Below, piece by piece: positions 30,162-42,100 of a DNA stretch of 64,000 bases. The stretch is taken from the NCBI GenBank assembly GCA_963855995.1, contig OY979717.1, forward strand, positions 66,039,855 through 66,103,854. The letters run 5' to 3'. The stretch is from Muricea muricata. Its lineage: Eukaryota > Cnidaria > Anthozoa > Malacalcyonacea > Plexauridae. The notes below the pieces were generated by a model. That model was given only the letters and a program-made list of their open reading frames with translations, did not search any database and was not told where the DNA came from. The position numbers and the translations under genes are program-made. The first letter of the stretch is position 1. The number at the start of each line of letters is the position of its first letter.

Positions 30162-33100
30162 GTAATGAATGGTTTAGACAGTGAGGTACTCATGGGGATA
30201 GTTTTTAGCAGTGCTGTAAAAGTTACTTTTTTTGGAACTAGTTACAGTTACAAGTTCAAAAAAGGAACTAGTTACAGGTAAAAGTTACATGAGTAGAAAT
30301 GTAACTAGTTACCGTTACAAAGTTACCTTAAATTTTTTGTAGCTAGTTACATAGTTACATTCCACAGTTTACTATTATTAACAATAGACGCAGGGGTATA
30401 TAAAAGAGCAGATTTCTGGTACTGTATTTACATGAAATATTTTAATAAAAAAGTACCCAATAAACCTTACACTGCATGATTCTGTGATGATTCTGTGAAT
30501 CAGATCAACGTATGTTGTGTTGCTTGCATGAAATATTGAAATGATTAAAACTAGCTTCAAGAATTGCGAATTTGAATTTGTCAAATTTTACTGTAGATAT
30601 TATTTTTTATAGTAAAAGTTAGACTGAAAATGTAACGGAAAAGTAACTTTAACGCTTGTAACATATGTAATGCGTTACCGTTCCATTTTGAACAAAAAAT
30701 TAACTAGTTCCAGTTACCTTCTTGCAAATTGTAACTAGTTACCCCTAAAGTTACTCAAAAAAGTAACGATTACTTGTAATTTCGTTACTTGTAACGAAAT
30801 TACTTACAGCACTGTAGTTTTACTATAGGTACCTGCAGTGGCAAGCTTAGCTTGGTGTATGTAATGATGAGTTGGGGGTGGGGGCTGGCAATAGTAGATT
30901 GCTAAGGACTCTAGGTATCCTGTAATCAAAAACAGTGATGCCTGCAGTAGATAAAATAATGTGATCAAAGTAATTCCATGATTCCCAATTGTGGCAGTTT
31001 CTTTCATCACATTTTGACATTAGATATGGGAGGACCATATTTAAAATATGAGCATATATATAAGTAATTCTCATGTAACTGATTTTAGCAATATCTGGTT
31101 TTGGTTTTATGGTATCTAATCACAATTTTGATTGTAGCAATATCTGGTTTTATGGTTATCTAATCACAATTTTGAAGAATGACTTGTCAAATATGCATGT
31201 TTGATCAAAACAAATTATTTTTACAAGACATGGAAATAAACGTCATAAAATAGCCATTGAGCACAATTGATCAATTTTTATCAAGCAATGAAAAGTAAAA
31301 AATCTAAATATTGATATAAGAAAAATATCGATATATATTGAAGCAGTCGAAGGGTGAATACCTTTCTAATAATATCAAGTACTGTTCATGTATTTATAGA
31401 ATGTCTAAAGAGATTATGAGAGTTCATTTTCAATTTCCTCTAAAAGAGGATGAATGAGAATGCTCCAATGGCCAGTATTTAAATCTAATACATTGATACT
31501 GACCTAGTGTATTTTTACATTTTAGAAGAAAAGGTCCCGCATCCTCTTTGGAAACCAATCAGTGTTGGTGACAAGCAAGCATGTTATAATCCCCATACTG
31601 GACGGTAAGATTGCAGTGTATCTTACTTTTTCATAAATATTGACTTGTTATTTTACACATTCATCGTTTTGCCCATTTGAACCCTTCCCTTAACTATGAT
31701 ATGTTGGCTTTGATCCAAATTACAGTATGGCCAAACAAAAGGTTGTATTTCTAGTGACAGGGGTCAATAGGTCTGAAAATAATTATTTTATAGAATTTGT
31801 GGCCAAAATTAGTGGCTACATTGGCACTATATGGGGGGTTGAACTCTATTACATTTCTGGACCGGGTATGATTTGGCTTCGGTGGTTCTTGGTTGTAGTG
31901 GAGCCAACTACACCTACCCAACCTAAAACCTAACCTTACTATTACATTTACATCCTAACCTTACTATTACATTTACCTCCTAACCTTGCTATTACATTTA
32001 CATCCTAACCTTACATTTACAGTTGATACTTTTTCAGAAGGTATAGTTCATTTTCTAGACATTAAAGTATTGGCTGATGGTACCAGTACTGATATTTACC
32101 GTAAGGACACTCATACCGGTCAATATTCGCATTTTTCAAGTTTTGAGCCTTTCTATCGCAAAACTGCATGGGTAAAATCCCTTTACCACCGCGCTTTTAA
32201 AATTTGCAGTACTAAATCACTTTTAAACAATCAAATTGAAATCATCAAGTCTTTGATCATGTCTTGGAATGGTTATCCCAAAAGCATTCAAAACGTTTTG
32301 ATGAAAAAACTTAAAACCAAATATTCTGATGACTCTACCTGTACTTCTGTCACAGTCAATGAAGACACAGTAGATAATTTGCCCAAAATTTGGATTTGCA
32401 TTCCTTATCTCTGCAGCCGTGGCAATTTCCTTTTAAAATCATGTGTGAACAAAGTACAAAGATTTCTTTGTACTGTTAAATTTATCACTATTTATGACAC
32501 TAAAAAACTTTCATATTTTGTTTCCAACAAAGATAAACTTCCTCCTTTATCTCGCAGTAATGTTGTATATGAGGTTGCTTTCCCAGGTTGTGGCAAAACG
32601 TATATCGGCATGACACAAAGATGCCTTTCTGTACGTTTAAAAGAACATGCAACCAGGATTTGTTCTAGTGCTGTGAGCGAACATTTTTCTGTGTGTGAAC
32701 ATGCACAATACTTGGCTTCTTTACAAAACCAGTTCACACTACTCAATGATCTTCCCCTACCTTCTGAAAACCTTTCTGCTATTGAGTTCCTTGTTCTCAA
32801 CAACTACAAAATACTCCACTCAACCAAATCTAACAACTGCAACATTCTTGCCTTTCTTGAAGTACTACTTATTAAACACAACAAACCCTTCCTCAACACT
32901 GGTCTTAAGGCCAGTAAAGAACTACTTTTCACGTTACAACTACATACAGAATTCTAACGTTGTTCTACTTGTAGAGTCTTTCTTTGTAATATAAAACATT
33001 GTTGTAAATATTACTAATCGCTTTGCTTGGATCTGCCTAACTTCCGGACATATGTCATACGCTTTCTCTCTATGTTGTATATATCTAAGTTGTAAAGTAT

Positions 33101-36100
33101 TGTATTTCATTCTGTCTGATGATGACTTTGAAATAAAGTCGAAAATTTACAGTTTCAACCTGCGTCTTGTTTTGAAGCATATCTTGCATTCTCAAGATGT
33201 CTTTTTTCGGAATTTGCTTTTTACTTTACTATTTGAGTAGTTGCTGTATCTTGTATTTTCTTAGATCCAGGGACATACGAAGAGTATTCCCCTTTCTAAG
33301 GAGCGGCTTGCCCAGATTCCCATTTGGAATATAAAGATGTCTACTTCCAGATATTATACTTTGAGTTTAATAGTTCTGAATTTGTACATGAGGATTTTCA
33401 CTTCAGCTATGAATACACTATTATTTGCAAAGTAGAAAATAAAGCATTACATTACAGTATTTAGCAGACTTGCTACTACTTGACTCGCATTGTGGCTCTC
33501 CCTCGTGTTGCTCGTGACAATACCAGTCGACTTGTATTAAGTATAACTATTTAACAACGTCTCGTTGACAAAACAAATTCATTTCTTTCAGAATATGTTG
33601 CGGTCAAATCTACCATCGAGGTTACCCCTCTGGTGGTATATTAGCTGATGAAATGGGACTTGGAAAAACGGTTGAAGTTCTTGCTTGTATTTTGAATAAT
33701 CCTCGACAAGCAGAAACTGAGATAGAATCACATAAAGAGATATTGCAGACTGGGATTAATAATTGTCCTGATGATTCTCCATGTAGTTCAAATACTGAAG
33801 TTAATGAAAAGGAAGCATTAGGTAAATATAAAGGCTTGTGAAATGTCAGCACGACATAGTGAAATGAATGAAACAAGTCAAACACCATATGATTATATTT
33901 TTTCCCGTTTAGCGATTAAACCTGCAGCACAAGACCCTAACATTGTGTTTTTGAAAAGAAGTGAAGAAAATCTCGTAACTAATGCGAAAAAACGACATTT
34001 GCCGCTTGATTCTGACGTTAACGGAGATGGAAAGAAAGTGAAAAAAGAATTCTGTGATGTTTCTTCCGACCATCATTCCGACTTCCAAAAAGTTGATAAA
34101 CCATCACCAGTTAGTAAGAATGTCCCTCCATCAAACATCCTTGACAAATCTCCTCTGCTATCAGATTCTATAACCTCAAGTGTGACTGTGGGCATGGAAA
34201 TGGTGGAATGTAATGATTTTTCGACGGAAACTCTAAAATCAAGTAAAGATAATGTAGTCAATGAAAGCATTGGAAGTGCAAAGGTTGAGGATGTTCAGTC
34301 AGAAAGTATGGCACCAGTCATAACTGTTGAAAAACATGAGTCTCCTGGTAAAGGTAATGAAACAACCAAAGGTGTTGGAGGAGTGAAGTCTATTGAAGCT
34401 TTGCCAGAAAGACAGTTACCGTCGACAATAGTTGAAAAAGGGAAAACTGTGAGATGTATTTGTGGTAAAAATAGTGCAGATGGCAAGGAAGAAGTTTTTA
34501 CTTGCACAAGTTGTAGTTTTTCTCAACATCCTCGGTGTATTGGCATGAAGAAAAATACAGACGAAAACTACGTATGTCCAGAATGCGCTTTGAAAATGGT
34601 AAGGGTTTCTTATTTTGTTGCGTGTATTGTTTAGTCCCTATGGAAACCAGGACTCGTTTATTCTGTAGCTTCCACCACAAGTGGGGAACTTCGTTTTTAT
34701 TACTGTACACTTTCCTGTCTCGTTAACTGAAGCTTAGCCTGCAGCACGTACACCCAGACACAGAAAAGCTCTAGACCCATGCAGGGTGATGTCTCTCCTG
34801 TACATTTATTAATGCCACAACCCCTTTCTGTTAAAATTCAACTCAACTATTAAAAAATTCAACTCAACAGTTAATTAGAACGTTCGAAGTCGTGTTAAGT
34901 GTTTTATTTAAATTTGCAAAGTATATGCACGTCAGCGTGGTCAAAAGAGAAGTAATTATTGTTACACATAATTACTTAAAAGGTATGCTGTATGCTGTAC
35001 GCACACTTAAGATAGTTTGAAAGACGTCTACCGAGTTGGAGGAATGAGCTGGGAGACACCATCTCCCATTTTGAGTCTGTTTTCTTTGATGTACCGCGAG
35101 ATAAAAATCTCAGATAAATACTGCAATTCAGATAAATAAATAATTAGATTACTCGACTTCAGTTGTTTAAGATCGAACGATTCTGCCGGAAAACTTCAAA
35201 AATAAATTGAGTCAGTTAAATACCTGGAAAGTCGAATTTGAAGTCATAATTATAAAGCCTTCAGACGCTGCGCGTTCTCGGGCTCTCTATATAACATAAA
35301 CCCCTGCTTGGTATTTGACTCTAGAATAAATTGTATAGTATTTAACAGAGCAGCTTCTGTGAAGCTTACATTTTTCCTTTGATTGCGAGTGATTTAAAAT
35401 TTTGTTCATTTTTGTAGCCATTAATCGAGTCGAATACAACTCTTATTGTATCTCCTGCCACCATTGCACATCAATGGCTTGATGAAATCCATCGTCATAT
35501 ATTACCTGGCTCTCTTAATGTTATGGTACGTTCCAGTCATCGTTCCAAGTATTAGCAGGAATGACAAATGTAAACGGATCGGAACAGCGTGTCGTATCGT
35601 TTGTCATTATCGCCTAAAGATTCCTTGTTTTTGAATTCTTCTTATGTGTAGGTCTATGAAGGAGTTGCTAAGCAAGGTTTTGTTTATCCTTCTGTTTTGG
35701 CCGATAACGACATCATTGTGACGAATTATGAAGTGCTCAAGAGGGACTTTCATCATTTGTCTCACAAAAAAGGTACAAATTAACCTCGTCTATTTGATGT
35801 ACGACCTTGTTTTTGTGTATTGCTGTTTCAGCACAGTGTATCTTTAAGAAGAAATAGAGAGTTATGGGCGTGAATATACTGTATTATTCCGTTTTTCTGC
35901 ATATTACAAAACCTCGATAACTCGATTCTGATTGGACAACAACAGCGTAATTTTATTCAAATGCAAAGGAAAGAAAATAATTTCAATTCGGTTAAAAAGA
36001 TTTTATTGAATCATGCATTTGTCATTGTAATGAGTGAGTACAATAGATGTTTTTTGTATTTTGCATATGTTTCGTCCGTGAAAATGACGTTCAAAATTAT

Positions 36101-39100
36101 TAATGAAAAAATATTTGTCTGCAATTTAGAGAAACAAGCACTCGCGAAGGCAAGTTATTACAAAAGCGACCTCACAAAAGTGTATAATTTTGATTCCTGC
36201 CAGAGGACGTACACTGTAGCTGGTGAATTGTCGCAACTTGAATTTTGACTTGTGTATGATTTCTACTCAAGCTTGAGACACCTACATGGGGGGGGGGGGG
36301 TGAATAGGGGGGTACTAAAATCCGCAAATCCGCTGAAAATTTATGAAAAATCCGCTGATCCGTCAACATTTTTTGCAAAAATCCGAATCAAGGGGAGCCA
36401 GAAGGGCAGTTGAACGCTGTGTCGTACTTCGTGTTATCGGGGTATAATGTTAAAAGCCATAAGTATCCCAGAGAATATCTTAGGGCCATATAGGGCATAT
36501 AGCGAAATACAATGAAGACAGCGAAAACGGCGTCGAATTTTTTATTGCTTTCATAGGCCTCACAGCCCAAAAGCAAAATGAATCTATCCAGAGTCCGAAG
36601 CAAGTAACAAAAAACCCTCAATCCGAACAAAAAATATTGGATAAATACGTAATTCGACGCATTTTCTGGATCCGCTAATCCGTAAAAAATTTCAGCCATA
36701 TCCGATTCCGAATCGCTTTTTTTCAGAAAATCCGATGATCCGCAACCCTATTCAACCCCCCCCCCCCCCTTCCCCCCCGCCTGACATGGAGGGAAGTGCC
36801 GCAAAATCTATTTGCTTGGTCTACAAGTTACACTCGACCTTCGGACTCCTGCGATTTTGATCATCTGGAAAAAGTCTCTTTCATCTTCTTTCCAATGCCA
36901 ATTTCTAAAGTGAACTTTACCTATATATGTATGTACAGTATGTTACGGATTATACCTATTATTCATACTGGAAATTACAAGTTTAATTATTTGTGTTAAA
37001 TTATCAAAATATAGTGGATCAAATCGTCTTTCAGCAACAGTTGTTAGTGTTACAATGTAGACTGAAAAGGCATGATGTGGAAAGCTATAGGGTGAGATGA
37101 GGACTATTTGATGAAAGCATTCTTGCTGTACTTTAGATAACCACAATCACCGACGTCCTAAAAGGTATGCATCTTGGCCATGTCCACTTACAGGCATTAA
37201 ATTTTGGAGGGTAAGTTTTTATAATGAAATCAATTATTGCAGACAAATCAGGAAAATCTACTTTCAACGATTTTCAGCTTATATAAGCCGGTGATGTAGA
37301 GCTAAAGTGAAAACAAAGAGAGCTCCTGGACCTAGTCGTCGCAAGCATTTCATTGAGTGATGGGATGGGAGGAGAGGGTTTATGAAGTAAATATCTTAAA
37401 GAGTTGTGACGATAAAATTTAAGTTTGTCTTTCGTAAAATTGTGCGAAAACTACATTGTTTATTCTCGATATATTTTACTGTACCTAGTTATGCATATAG
37501 TCATTATAAATTATATTTTTGTTTCTATTTTTAACACCATTTTTATTTGCAACTTTTTAAGTATCTAATTATTGTTGTTTACTGGAGATTGGTTTCATAT
37601 TGCTAATTCAGCTCGACAGGTCTTTAAAATCACTGTTAAGGAAATATAAATATAAATATAAATTCAAGGTGGTGGACAGCCCACTTTATTCAAATAAAGT
37701 ATTATGGAATTAAGCGAGATATGAAATACCTGGAAAAAAACCATATAACTGCAAAAGTTTTATGAAATTATGAAAAGAAGCAAACTCATTGGCACTTGTG
37801 CGGTTTTCCCTGAGGCTATGGTCTACATCACTAAGCCTCGATTTGATGTGAGCTTAGTGATAAGGGAACTTTGGGCAAAACCCCGCTTCAATGCTATATT
37901 CAATCTATTGCTATTTTGTTCGTAATTTCATTAGATTTGCCTCGATGAAGCCCAAATGGTTGAAAACACCACAGCTAAGGTATATTGTGTGATTAAAAAA
38001 AGTTTCTGCGTGCATCAAAATAAATCATTGATACATTTTTGATTGGATATTTAGACGACTGAAACAGCTCTGAACCTTTCAAGTGTACATCGCTGGTGTA
38101 TAACAGGAACACCCATTCAAAAAAGTATTGACGGTAAATAAATTTGAATTTAGTTCTTGATTGTTTCTTTTTCTTAGGCCATTATGCAGTACCAAATAAT
38201 GAGAATCCACAGCAGTTTGTCGAATTTTCTTTACTGATTAATGTAGACATTATTGTAGTGTAGTACTAGTGAGTCCGTTTGGGACCGGAAGTAGTTAGTA
38301 TTTCAAATTTCGGCGGGTGCTGACGTCACCAAATACCGTTATGACGATGACGTCATCAGGTTAACGTTATTGTGATGACGTCACCAAGATAACGTTACGG
38401 TTAGGACGGTTTAGCTCTAGTGGCGATAACGTTATAAGTGTTTTTGGGATAACGTTACGAGCATTAACCCTACCCCTTAATCCGTTGCAAGCACTGGTTA
38501 CGGGTACTTTAAACCTCGTATTCAAAACGCTGGTCCATGCTAATAAATATTCAAGATGGCAGCCGACGTCAGCATGATAACGCAGGGTGTTACCGCGTTA
38601 AACGCGGTTTTTCCAATTACTTTGAGGCTGCAATTTCCCAATTTGGATCAGAGAGATATTATTAATATTCAATTAAATCTGTTTTCACATCTGATAATAC
38701 AACTGTACAAATACACATTTTATTGTGTTCCTCAAACACCAGACAGTAGAGTAACTGTTTCTTTACATGAGTGAATCAGGCAATAATATATTTCCGATAT
38801 TTGTTTGGACTCGCTTGGATAAACATATGTTCACTGTATTTTGTGTAATGCCCAATTGATAGAACTGCCTTGACCTTTCAACATTCTGACGGGGCTGCAT
38901 GGCATGCTGATAATTTTGCTTAATATTGCTTTCAAAATGTGGGAATGGCATTTTAAAGACCCAACCATGTATTAGAATCGAAAGGAGGCGTGGCCCCAGA
39001 CCCAGAAAGAAATATGGAACTATAATTACACATTCACACGAAATTTCCCAATTTATGTTAAACGCTGACTTTTGTTTTACTTCTGGCTAACACCCTGTAA

Positions 39101-42100
39101 CGCTATGAGGATAATGCTATGGTGATAACGTTATGGCTAACATGGTCAATAAACATGTAAAAGGGAACAAAAACAGAGTTTAAGAACAATTTATTGGTTC
39201 AACATGGATTGGACCGTAGGCTCGTCTTCGTGCAGATCCACCCACTTGGTATGACCTGACGAACGGTGCTTTATTTTCACTGGCCAACAGCTTTCGTCGT
39301 TGATCTCAATACCCTGACAGCTAGGATTAACTCGATTTCGCGAATTTGTGTACATTTCTATGCGATAGCATATCTTTCGGAATGTTACCATCCGGCCAGT
39401 GTTGCACTGTGTTTGCCTGCAGGCTTGGTTTCGACAGGACTTTTCACACCGAAGTGATTAACACAGCATTCTCGAAAAAGTCTACAAGAACTTGCTTGCT
39501 TATCGGCTGGTGTGGCGGGTTTATTATCCACCAATAAGTATCCAAACGGTTTTTCTGTCTCTTTGTAATAAGCGTTCATAAAGTGCACTCTATTCCTGTT
39601 AACCATGCGTTCTCCGATAACTCAAATTCGTATAGCTGCTCCCATCGGCTAGTTTTCGTAACTGATTAATCGTTGTCAACAATCGATTAATATCGATTAA
39701 TTGTATTAATGATTAATTTGAATATGACGTGCCCAAAGTGGTTTGTAATGAAAGTTCGTCCTACATTTTTGGGTGTTGCATCAGTCAGTATAAACGTTTT
39801 AAATTTGTGTTTAAAATGAACGTTAATCACAATTATAGATTGCGCTCTTACACTTCATACAAACAAAAAGTCAATGTAAACGGTCTAAAGTCTAATACAG
39901 TTCATTAAAAACGTGACTGTCACTAAGAGTCTACATGATATTTTTGTGTAAAAGTATAAGTGCGTCGACAACGGCTGGCTTAAGCGCGGCACGTTTCTTT
40001 GAGACGACAAGTCCAGTCTTACTAAAAATCTGCTCGCCTGGCACAGATTTTGGCGGAGCTGCTAACACTCTGGCAGCAAGGTTCCGTACGAGAGAGTTTT
40101 CTTTCCGCCACATTAACGGGTCTTCCGTCAAACCAACTGGTACCCCGTTGCTGAGCTGCTGAATCTCCCTATCAAACCTTTGGTTCTTTTCTACTTGGCC
40201 CGTGGATTCCCCAGAGCTGTTTGACGATTTTCCTTTATCAAGCAACTCTTCTATGGCTACCTCTGACTTGGACTTCTTCTTAGGCGGTAGCAAGATCTCT
40301 GTTTCCAATGAAGCGGGAGAGGCAACGTCACTGCTTGCAGGTAATGATGGCATGGCTTTTACGGTCTTTGCACTCCGGTCGGTGTCGGCCAGAATTGACA
40401 GATTACGAAACCTGGGATCCATGAATGAAGCCAACAAATAAGATGGAACTGTTTCGCAGGTGTCTGTTTCTTCATCGGTAACATCCACTTGGTCGAGGAA
40501 GAATCTGTCAGTCAACGACTGGACGAGGGTGTCGCTGAAATGCTGACCTGGTGGAGGTGTTGCCCGCCGTCGGCCGTCAATTACCACACGCTCGAACGTC
40601 ATGGCTTTCAATTGTCGAACTAGAACGGTAATAGTATAGGGAGGACAAAACCCGATCAAAATGTTTTAAGTCAACGCAAGTCGCCTTAATGTTTAATTTG
40701 AATATTCTCGCAATTTCTGCCAGCAATTTTTTAATCCGGGAAGAAATTAACTCATTTCCGCATGACGCTGTGTGGTGTTTATAGATGGTCCGATTATCCG
40801 ATTACTGTTGAGCATAATCGATAGTGGGAAAATGATCGATTAATCGGGAGCAGCGCTTAAATTCGTATTCTGTCGCTAGGACTTTGGAAGAGAGTACTGG
40901 GCATTTCTGCTAATATCTGTATTATATTTTCCTTTAGGAAACATGTTTTGCAGCAGTAAGATACGCTCGCGTTTCGATGGCGGTCTTGCGTAAACAATCG
41001 ATGTACAATAGGACTGTCTGTTGCTTCAGCCATCAAATCATCCAGGATGATGATGTTGTTGTTATACCGGCATTAATTTCACACAAATTATCCGACAGCT
41101 CGAGCACACCTCTTTCAAACTGGATGGTTTTTGCGAGAGACCTTTTCAAGTCTTCGTAACATTCTTTCCATTATTATGGTACTAAAAAATGCGCATACTC
41201 TTTTGCTCTTTGTACTCGGTACGGTTGTATTTCAAAATTTGTTGCGCAAAATACATTTTTCCGCTTTGTGTGTGACCCACAACTAAATATGAGAACTTGA
41301 ATTCCGGATAGGGTGCGGTTGCTGAAGACGTTGTCGTTCGCTCTGCCGTTCTTGGTGTCTTTGCGGGCGGCGAATGTTCACTTTGGCTTACACGCTTTTC
41401 TCTTGGCTTTTCAGTGTTGGCAGATGGAGGCGGACACGAGGCTTGCTATGACGACACCTGGGATTGCTTTAGGTACGGTTTTCACTCCTCGGAAGATAAT
41501 CCCTAGACTTTTGAAAGTGCGTGCTGAGGTTCTTCAAACGAGGTCGTCCGCAAACCGAGTGGGTCCCCTGCAATCATCCCGGTATGATTGCTCGCGCAAG
41601 TGATCCATGTTTAAGCATAAACTGTTCTATATATCCAAGGTTTCTCTGTCTGTAAGTGGAGCTTCTAGTCTGGGTTTGCTGTGGTTGCGCACCGCCATTT
41701 TGAATACACGGTTAAAGCACCCTTAACCAGTGTCTGCGAAGGATTAAGGGGAGGGTTAATGCAGGTTATCGTCATAAACATATTTATAACGTTGTCGCTA
41801 CTAGGGTTAAAGACTCCTAACCGGCTTTCCTGATGACGTCATCGCTATAGCGTTATCTTAATGACATCATCATCATTACGTAATCATCATAACCTTATTC
41901 TGATGACGTTTGCACTCGCCGCTATTTTGCATACTAATTAATTCCGGTCCCAAACGGACCGACCGGTACTACTCGTTACGTCTTGATTATATATTGAAGC
42001 TTTTGCTTCATCAACTTGCTTCTAATTCACACAGTTTGCACATTTTATGTGACGCACTCTGCTGAGTGCTGTGCTCAATGGCTGTTGATGCCCCATTACT

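Larger units (their letters stand above)
39191..41345 (-). pseudogene. Broken packaging-type P-loop ATPase gene
   Basis: Minus-strand pieces resemble the A32/FtsK-like ATPases of Polinton and adintovirus-like elements. A Walker A-like GHTQSGKM lies at 41277-41254, a Walker B-like IIILDDLM near 41050, and a C-terminal FGYLLVDNKPATPADKQ block inside 39606-39385. The gene is broken by stops, at least one frame change near 41060, and the hAT insertion 39633-40859. An AATAAA signal on the minus strand just beyond 39191 fits its 3' end. It is an inactive relic. The host element (mobile DNA or an integrated virus) is not settled. Confidence 0.6.
38262..41970. mobile_element. Long-TIR DNA element in SHPRH intron 9
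   Basis: The ends are inverted. GTCCGTTTGGGACCGGAA is exact in both, and similarity continues inward for about 280 bp (38262-38536 against 41694-41970), including the shared CATTAACCCT...CCCCTTAATCC and CACTGGTTA blocks. TIRs beginning AG recall Polinton/Maverick elements, but I see no matching target duplication and no polymerase or integrase. The interior carries a broken ATPase gene on the minus strand and a later hAT insertion. Confidence 0.75.

Noticed and set aside
31986-32957. Large open frame considered as an SHPRH exon
   Set aside because: Its reverse transcriptase and GIY-YIG motifs identify a Penelope-like element, and exons 2 and 3 join in phase without it.
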